A stretch of 8,948 nucleotides of DNA from DASWJQ01 sp964517315. GTDB lineage: Bacteria > Chloroflexota > Anaerolineae > Anaerolineales > E44-bin32. Where the stretch lies: the NCBI GenBank assembly GCA_964517315.1, contig CAZFCJ010000126.1, forward strand, positions 1 to 8,948. Reading direction: 5' to 3'. The translations under genes were made by a program, and so were the position numbers. Below the pieces are notes generated by a model. That model was given only the letters and a program-made list of their open reading frames with translations, had not been told where the DNA came from and ran no database searches. Shown piece after piece: positions 5,728 through 8,948 of this stretch (position 1 is its first letter; each line of letters opens with the position of its first letter).

Positions 5728-6237
5728 ATGATGCTGATCAGTGAAAAGATGAACGCGGCGATGAATCGTCAGATCGGATCGGAACTGGGAGCTTCCAACC
5801 AGTATCTGAACATCGCCTCCTATTTTGAGAGGGACGGATTGCCGGAACTGGCGGAGTTCTTTTTCCGCCAATCGGATGAAGAGCGCGAGCACGCGCTGCG
5901 CTTTGTCCACTTCCTGCTCGACGCGGGAGGGGAGGTGGCTGTCCCCCAGATCGAGGAGCCGCCCACCGACATCAAGTCCGCCGTCGACGCCGTGCAGCGC
6001 TCGCTCGACTGGGAGCTGAACGTTACGAAGCAGATCAACGACCTGATGGATCTGGCCATCGAGCAGAGCGACCACACCTCGCAGGGGTTCCTGCACTGGT
6101 TCGTCGAGGAGCAGCTCGAAGAAGTGGCCACGATGGAAGAGCTGCTCTCCGTCGTCCGGCGCGCCGGGGAGAACCTGCTGCTCGTAGAGGAGTACGTCGT
6201 CCGCCTGGGCGATCCGCACGCGGACGAGTCCGAGTAA
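5728..6237 (+). CDS. Non-haem bacterial ferritin (iron storage)
   Basis: This 169-residue four-helix ferritin would assemble into a 24-mer cage that oxidises Fe(II) and stores it as mineral in the cytoplasm. All ferroxidase-centre residues of E. coli FtnA are present, offset by two: Glu19, Glu52, His55 (DEEREH), Glu96, Gln129 and Glu132 (EEQLEEV). The SNQYLNIASYF and LPELAEFFFRQSDEEREHA blocks are typical. There is no haem-ligand Met characteristic of bacterioferritin at an obvious position. Two adjacent ATG codons compete: AGGAGG (5717-5722) is 5 bases from the first (5728) and 8 from the second (5731), so the second may be the real start. The gene is closed by a strong terminator at 6271-6303. 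Confidence 0.96.
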   Translation: MMLISEKMNAAMNRQIGSELGASNQYLNIASYFERDGLPELAEFFFRQSDEEREHALRFVHFLLDAGGEVAVPQIEEPPTDIKSAVDAVQRSLDWELNVTKQINDLMDLAIEQSDHTSQGFLHWFVEEQLEEVATMEELLSVVRRAGENLLLVEEYVVRLGDPHADESE

Positions 6238-6270
6238 CCGCGGGAGATGTCTTGCTGTACTGTGCAGCTC

Positions 6271-6303
6271 AGGGGCGCACTTGGTTGCGCCCTTTTTCTT
6301 TTT
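6271..6303 (+). terminator. Intrinsic terminator after ferritin
   Basis: AGGGGCGCA (6271-6279) pairs with TGCGCCCTT (6286-6294), with one G-T wobble and a 6-base loop, and is followed by an interrupted T run (TTTTTCTTTTT, 6293-6303). This is a canonical Rho-independent terminator 33 bases past the ferritin stop. It isolates ferritin from the two-component genes. Confidence 0.92.
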
Positions 6304-6358
6304 GCTCCACTTCCCGTGCGGGACGCTTAAGGATCGGGTAATGAATAGGCTTCATACT

Positions 6359-6387
6359 TTGGGTCATGCGTGAGCGGCCGGGATAAA
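6359..6387 (+). promoter_or_regulatory. Candidate promoter of the two-component operon
   Basis: TTGGGT (6359-6364) and GATAAA (6382-6387) lie 17 bases apart and match the housekeeping consensus in three and four positions. Transcription would begin near 6394, inside the 12-bp palindrome at 6391-6402. The implied leader of about 145 bases is long. Confidence 0.35.
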
Positions 6388-6390
6388 TTC

Positions 6391-6402
6391 GCAGTGCACT
6401 GC
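6391..6402. promoter_or_regulatory. Perfect 12-bp palindrome, candidate operator
   Basis: GCAGTGCACTGC is a perfect palindrome without a spacer, placed right where transcription from the candidate promoter would start. A dimeric regulator bound here would block initiation. OmpR-family proteins more often bind direct repeats, so the binder need not be the adjacent regulator. Confidence 0.35.
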
Positions 6403-6479
6403 TGTGGAAGCCCGCAAACGGAGTTTGAATCCGACTGCACGTTCTCCAAGCCGGAGCCGCACGAGGTTGGGCGGTTGAG

Positions 6480-6493
6480 CCTCACGGGTGAGG
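6480..6493. promoter_or_regulatory. 14-bp dyad CCTCAC-GG-GTGAGG upstream of the response regulator
   Basis: Two perfect 6-bp arms are separated by two bases, too tight for an RNA hairpin but suited to a DNA-binding dimer. It lies 46-59 bases before the ATG of the response regulator. No tRNA- or riboswitch-like fold was seen in the rest of the 6305-6538 stretch. Confidence 0.3.
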
Positions 6494-6538
6494 ATTCGAA
6501 GATGCCCGGCTAACGAGCCGAGGGCCAAGGAAGCGCTG

Positions 6539-7243
6539 ATGCAGGGCAAGCATGTGTTGGTTGTCGACGACGAGTCCACGATCCGCGAGGTGCTGCGACG
6601 ATATCTGGAACGTGAGGGATTCTCGGTCAGCGAGGCAGCGGACGGGGACCAGGCGCTGACGACGCTTGAGGCCGAGCCGCCAGATCTCGTCGTGCTTGAC
6701 CTCATGCTGCCCGGGATCGACGGGCTGTCCCTCGCGGGTCGCCTGCGGGCTCGCTCCGAAGTTCCGGTGGTGATGCTCACGGCCAAGGGAGGCGTGCAGG
6801 ACCGAATCGAGGGCTTTGAGCTCGGCGCCGATGACTACATCGTGAAGCCATTCAGCCCTCGCGAAGTCGTGCTGAGGGTCAAGGCCGTGCTGCGCCGCAC
6901 GGATGAAGGGGAACCTGACGAGGCCCCGGCGGCGGTCGAACGCGGCGGTGTGCGAGTCGATCCCGCTGGGCGCGAGGTCACCGTCGACGGTGATCGAATT
7001 TCTCTGACGGCGAAGGAATTCGACCTGCTGCATTTCTTGGTGCGCCATCCACGGCAGGTTTTCACCCGCGATCAGCTGCTGGACCGGGTGTGGGGCTACG
7101 AATTTCAGGGCGATCCCTCGACGGTCACGGTGCACATCCGCCGCTTGCGTGAAAAGATTGAAGCGGACCCTTCGGAGCCGCGCCGGATCATCACGGTCTG
7201 GGGAGTGGGCTACAAATTCACGGTCGAGGCGGTAGATGGATAG
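6539..7243 (+). CDS. OmpR/PhoB-family response regulator
   Basis: This 234-residue transcription factor has an N-terminal receiver domain (about 4-118) and a C-terminal winged-helix DNA-binding domain (about 133-230). The acidic pocket is Asp10/Asp11, the phospho-acceptor is Asp54 (VVLDLMLPGIDG), and Thr81 and Lys103 (IVKPFS) complete the switch residues. The DNA-binding half shows LTAKEFDLLHFLVRHP, VFTRDQLLDRVWGY and VTVHIRRLREKIE, ending with the usual GVGYKF hairpin. The ATG at 6539 is chosen because AAGGA (6527-6531) is 7 bases upstream and the receiver begins at once. An in-frame GTG at 6488 would add 17 residues without homology. It overlaps the sensor kinase gene by 8 bp. Its target genes are not evident. 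Confidence 0.96.
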   Translation: MQGKHVLVVDDESTIREVLRRYLEREGFSVSEAADGDQALTTLEAEPPDLVVLDLMLPGIDGLSLAGRLRARSEVPVVMLTAKGGVQDRIEGFELGADDYIVKPFSPREVVLRVKAVLRRTDEGEPDEAPAAVERGGVRVDPAGREVTVDGDRISLTAKEFDLLHFLVRHPRQVFTRDQLLDRVWGYEFQGDPSTVTVHIRRLREKIEADPSEPRRIITVWGVGYKFTVEAVDG

Positions 7244-8471
7244 ACCGTCGCTGCGTTATCTCCTCGGGATCGGCCTCGCGTACGGGATCACAGTGCTTCT
7301 CACCGCGCTGTGGATGCAGCCCCCGCCTGCCGACCTTTTCCAACTGGCCCTTATCTACGCCGCGACGGCATTCGTTTCGGCTATGGTCGGGCTGGTCGTG
7401 CAACGCGGGGGCTGGTGGCGACGCACGGGCAGCTTGGCCCGAGCGCTCACCGTCGGCTACCTGCTGGCCGCAGTGCTTACGCTCTTCAACGTTTGGGTGG
7501 CGGCACGGTTGATGTTCATCAGCCCGCACGACCTCGCGTTGGCGGGTGTGCTGCTGTTCCTCGCCAGCGGCGTATCCGTTTCGTTCGGGTATCTGCTCTC
7601 CAACAGCCTGACCGGCTCGCTGGAATCCATGGTCGTGGCCGCGGGCAAGCTGAGCGCCGGGGATTACACCACCCGAGTACCGGTTGAGGGTCGGGATGAG
7701 GTGGCGCAGCTTGCCGAAGCTTTCAACGACATGGCGGAGCGGCTGCAGACGGCCGATCGCGAAGCCCGGCGGATGGAGGCGGCCCGGCGCGATTTCGTAG
7801 CCTGGATCTCCCACGATCTGCGCACCCCGCTGGCGGCGCTGCGGGCCATGGTCGATGCCATCGCGGAAGGCGTTGTGGAGGACGAACGCTCCCTCCGGCG
7901 CTATTTGGAGCTCAGCCAGGGCGAAATCAACCGGCTGAGTGCGATGATCGATGATCTCTTCGAACTGTCGCGCCTCGACGCCGGTCATCTGAAACTCGAG
8001 CGTGAAGTCTGCTCTCTGTCGGATTTGATTTCGGATACCGTGGGGACCGCCGCGGCGAGGGCCGAGGCCCGCGGGGTGCAGTTGACGGGGGAAGTCGATC
8101 CTGCGGTGGATCCGGCGCGGATCGCGCCGCGCGAAATCGGACGCGCGCTGCATAATCTCGTGGATAACGCGCTGCGCTACACGCCGCCAGGCGGGCGCGT
8201 CCATCTCTCGGCCGGCCTCGTGGACGGGGAGGTCCTGGTGCGGGTTCGGGACAGCGGTCCGGGGGTCAGGCCGTCCGAAGCGGAGCTGGTCTTCGAGCGC
8301 TTCTACCGTGGCGAGCGCAGCCGGTCCCGCGAGGATGGCAGCGGGGCCGGCCTGGGACTGGCGATCGCCAAAGGCTTTGTCGAAGCCCACGGTGGCCGCG
8401 TCTGGGTAGAGCCGGCCGGTGAAAGGGGTGCGGTCTTCTGCTTCACGCTGCCGCGGGACGCAGGGGCCTGA
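7236..8471 (+). CDS. Sensor histidine kinase with four membrane helices and HAMP domain
   Basis: This 411-residue inner-membrane kinase is the partner of the preceding regulator; its ATG lies within the regulator's last codons. Four membrane helices (about 8-27, 34-55, 70-93 and 99-121) leave only short outward loops (about 6 and 5 residues). A HAMP linker (about 122-175, with GDYTTRVPVEGRDEVAQLAEAFNDM) leads to the dimerisation helix with phospho-acceptor His193 in SHDLRTPL. The ATPase domain has the N box NLVDNALRYTPPGG (Asn311), G1 DSGPGV, F box VFERFYRG and G2 GSGAGLGLAIAKG. With almost no extracytoplasmic domain it probably senses a signal in or at the membrane, or via an accessory protein. 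Architecture resembles BaeS- or MprB-like kinases, but the signal is unknown. Confidence 0.95.
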   Translation: MDRPSLRYLLGIGLAYGITVLLTALWMQPPPADLFQLALIYAATAFVSAMVGLVVQRGGWWRRTGSLARALTVGYLLAAVLTLFNVWVAARLMFISPHDLALAGVLLFLASGVSVSFGYLLSNSLTGSLESMVVAAGKLSAGDYTTRVPVEGRDEVAQLAEAFNDMAERLQTADREARRMEAARRDFVAWISHDLRTPLAALRAMVDAIAEGVVEDERSLRRYLELSQGEINRLSAMIDDLFELSRLDAGHLKLEREVCSLSDLISDTVGTAAARAEARGVQLTGEVDPAVDPARIAPREIGRALHNLVDNALRYTPPGGRVHLSAGLVDGEVLVRVRDSGPGVRPSEAELVFERFYRGERSRSREDGSGAGLGLAIAKGFVEAHGGRVWVEPAGERGAVFCFTLPRDAGA

Positions 8472-8472
8472 G

Positions 8473-8485
8473 CCGGTTCAACCGG
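8473..8485. other. CCGGTT-c-AACCGG dyad directly after the kinase stop
   Basis: Two perfect 6-bp arms separated by one base begin two bases after the TGA. As RNA it would form a 5-bp stem with a 3-base loop and no U tract, so it is not a clear terminator. Confidence 0.25.
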
Positions 8486-8576
8486 TCCATCTCCATTGCG
8501 ACTGAGGGGGGCGAAATGGTCCATGTTCGGTGCAACCCGAGCGTGGAGTCTTGCAGCAGTTCGGAGGACGAATTCA

Positions 8577-8603
8577 AGGGGCCTTAACATCATCCTTGCC
8601 CCT
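8577..8603 (+). terminator. Possible weak stem-loop downstream of the two-component operon
   Basis: AGGGGC (8577-8582) pairs with GCCCCT (8598-8603) across a 15-base loop, about 105 bases past the kinase stop. No T run follows. The rest of 8472-8948 has no plus-strand gene I can support. Confidence 0.25.
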
Positions 8604-8618
8604 CAGGACTCAGACTTC

Positions 8619-8948
8619 CTACCGGGACATGGCAGGGGTTGTATGAATGGGGGAATGGCGGAGACCGGCCGACATGGTGGACTGCAAAGGTCGGGACAAG
8701 CTGGAGCAAGGCGCCCCGAGATGGATGGTGCAGCCCTGGGCCTTGACCTGAACCTGACGGTCGGTGATCGAAAGTGTCTGCGTACTTCCGTCAATCCAGT
8801 TTTTCGCTTCTCTCTCATTAATGCTTCGAAATGGTCGATGAGTCTGACTGAGGATGTTCTGCACCTGCGCCCCCTTCGGCACGTTCAGGACAGGCTTCGA
8901 CAGGCTCAGGGCGTTAGATCTTTTTGGGTGTTGGAGGTTTTGCAGCCG
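8619..8948 (-). other. Unrecognised open frame running off the right edge
   Basis: On the minus strand a frame is open from the window edge to a stop at 8619. A GTG at 8880-8882 could start an 87-residue product, but the frame stays open upstream through the short repeat at 8895-8913, so it may be the end of a longer gene. The stretch VQNILSQTHRPFRSINEREAKNWIDG (split here by 8-mers of ordinary composition) reads more protein-like than the rest, whereas the C-terminal third is rich in Ser, Pro and Thr and looks like random sequence. No ribosome binding site precedes the GTG, and I recognise no family. It could be a gene remnant or chance. Confidence 0.2.
8895..8913. repeat. Copy of the left-edge short repeat
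   Basis: The core cttcgacaggctcagggcg is identical to those at 4-22 and 61-79 and in the same orientation, but the preceding GCC is replaced by AGG, weakening the terminal hairpin. A degenerate half copy (ttcaggacaggc) lies just before it at 8885-8896. Confidence 0.8.

Noticed and set aside
6415..6447. tRNA-like 3' half (GGAGTTTGAATCC ... TCTCCA)
   Set aside because: The T-arm stem does not pair beyond one or two bases, the loop has T at the invariant C56 position, and no D or anticodon arm is found upstream.
6488..6538. GTG start for the response regulator at 6488
   Set aside because: It lies inside the 6480-6493 dyad with no ribosome binding site, and the ATG at 6539 has AAGGA at good spacing.
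7218..8390. Long open frame (390 codons) antisense to the sensor kinase
   Set aside because: It is a shadow of a gene with all kinase boxes intact; composition is Arg/His/Pro/Gly-rich as expected of an antisense frame.

Overview
The window looks like chromosomal DNA of an uncultured, high-GC Gram-positive-like or monoderm-type bacterium, most plausibly Chloroflexota. This is an inference from gene style: a membrane-anchored sulfite-oxidase-like protein, a C39-like peptidase with a Pro/Thr linker and TPR tail, CXX-variant glutaredoxin-like proteins and many short palindromic repeats. No rRNA, tRNA, CRISPR, phage or transposase gene is visible. Six well-supported protein genes plus a small glutaredoxin-like gene account for most of the sequence.

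Layout. 1-244: non-coding, with a 57-bp unit present twice and a third decayed start, all built on a short palindrome-ended repeat. 245-1843 (-): five-helix membrane protein carrying an exported molybdopterin (sulfite oxidase fold) domain. It is preceded by a possible 60-codon reading frame (1840-2022, -) with a strong ribosome binding site. 2119-2367 (-): one-cysteine glutaredoxin-like protein. 2368-2813: non-coding, repeat-rich. 2814-4274 (-): glucose-6-phosphate dehydrogenase (zwf). 4275-4394: divergent promoter region. 4395-5648 (+): membrane-tethered C39-like cysteine peptidase with TPR repeats, apparently leaderless. 5728-6237 (+): ferritin, closed by a textbook terminator. 6238-6538: terminator and a regulatory region with two dyads. 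6539-7243 and 7236-8471 (+): OmpR-type response regulator and sensor kinase, overlapping by 8 bp. 8472-8948: mostly non-coding, ending with another copy of the short repeat; a reading frame of unknown value lies on the minus strand.

How the genes relate. The only clear operon is the two-component pair. The other genes are individually promoted housekeeping or stress-type functions (NADPH supply by Zwf, thiol redox, iron storage, an exported molybdoenzyme), so a shared redox/oxidative-stress theme is possible but is not shown by the sequence. I did not find a clearly new multi-gene system. The most interesting points are small-scale: an internal twin-arginine motif in a polytopic molybdoenzyme, an apparently leaderless peptidase gene, a coupled short ORF, a palindromic repeat that supplies the end of zwf, and dyads in front of the regulator gene.
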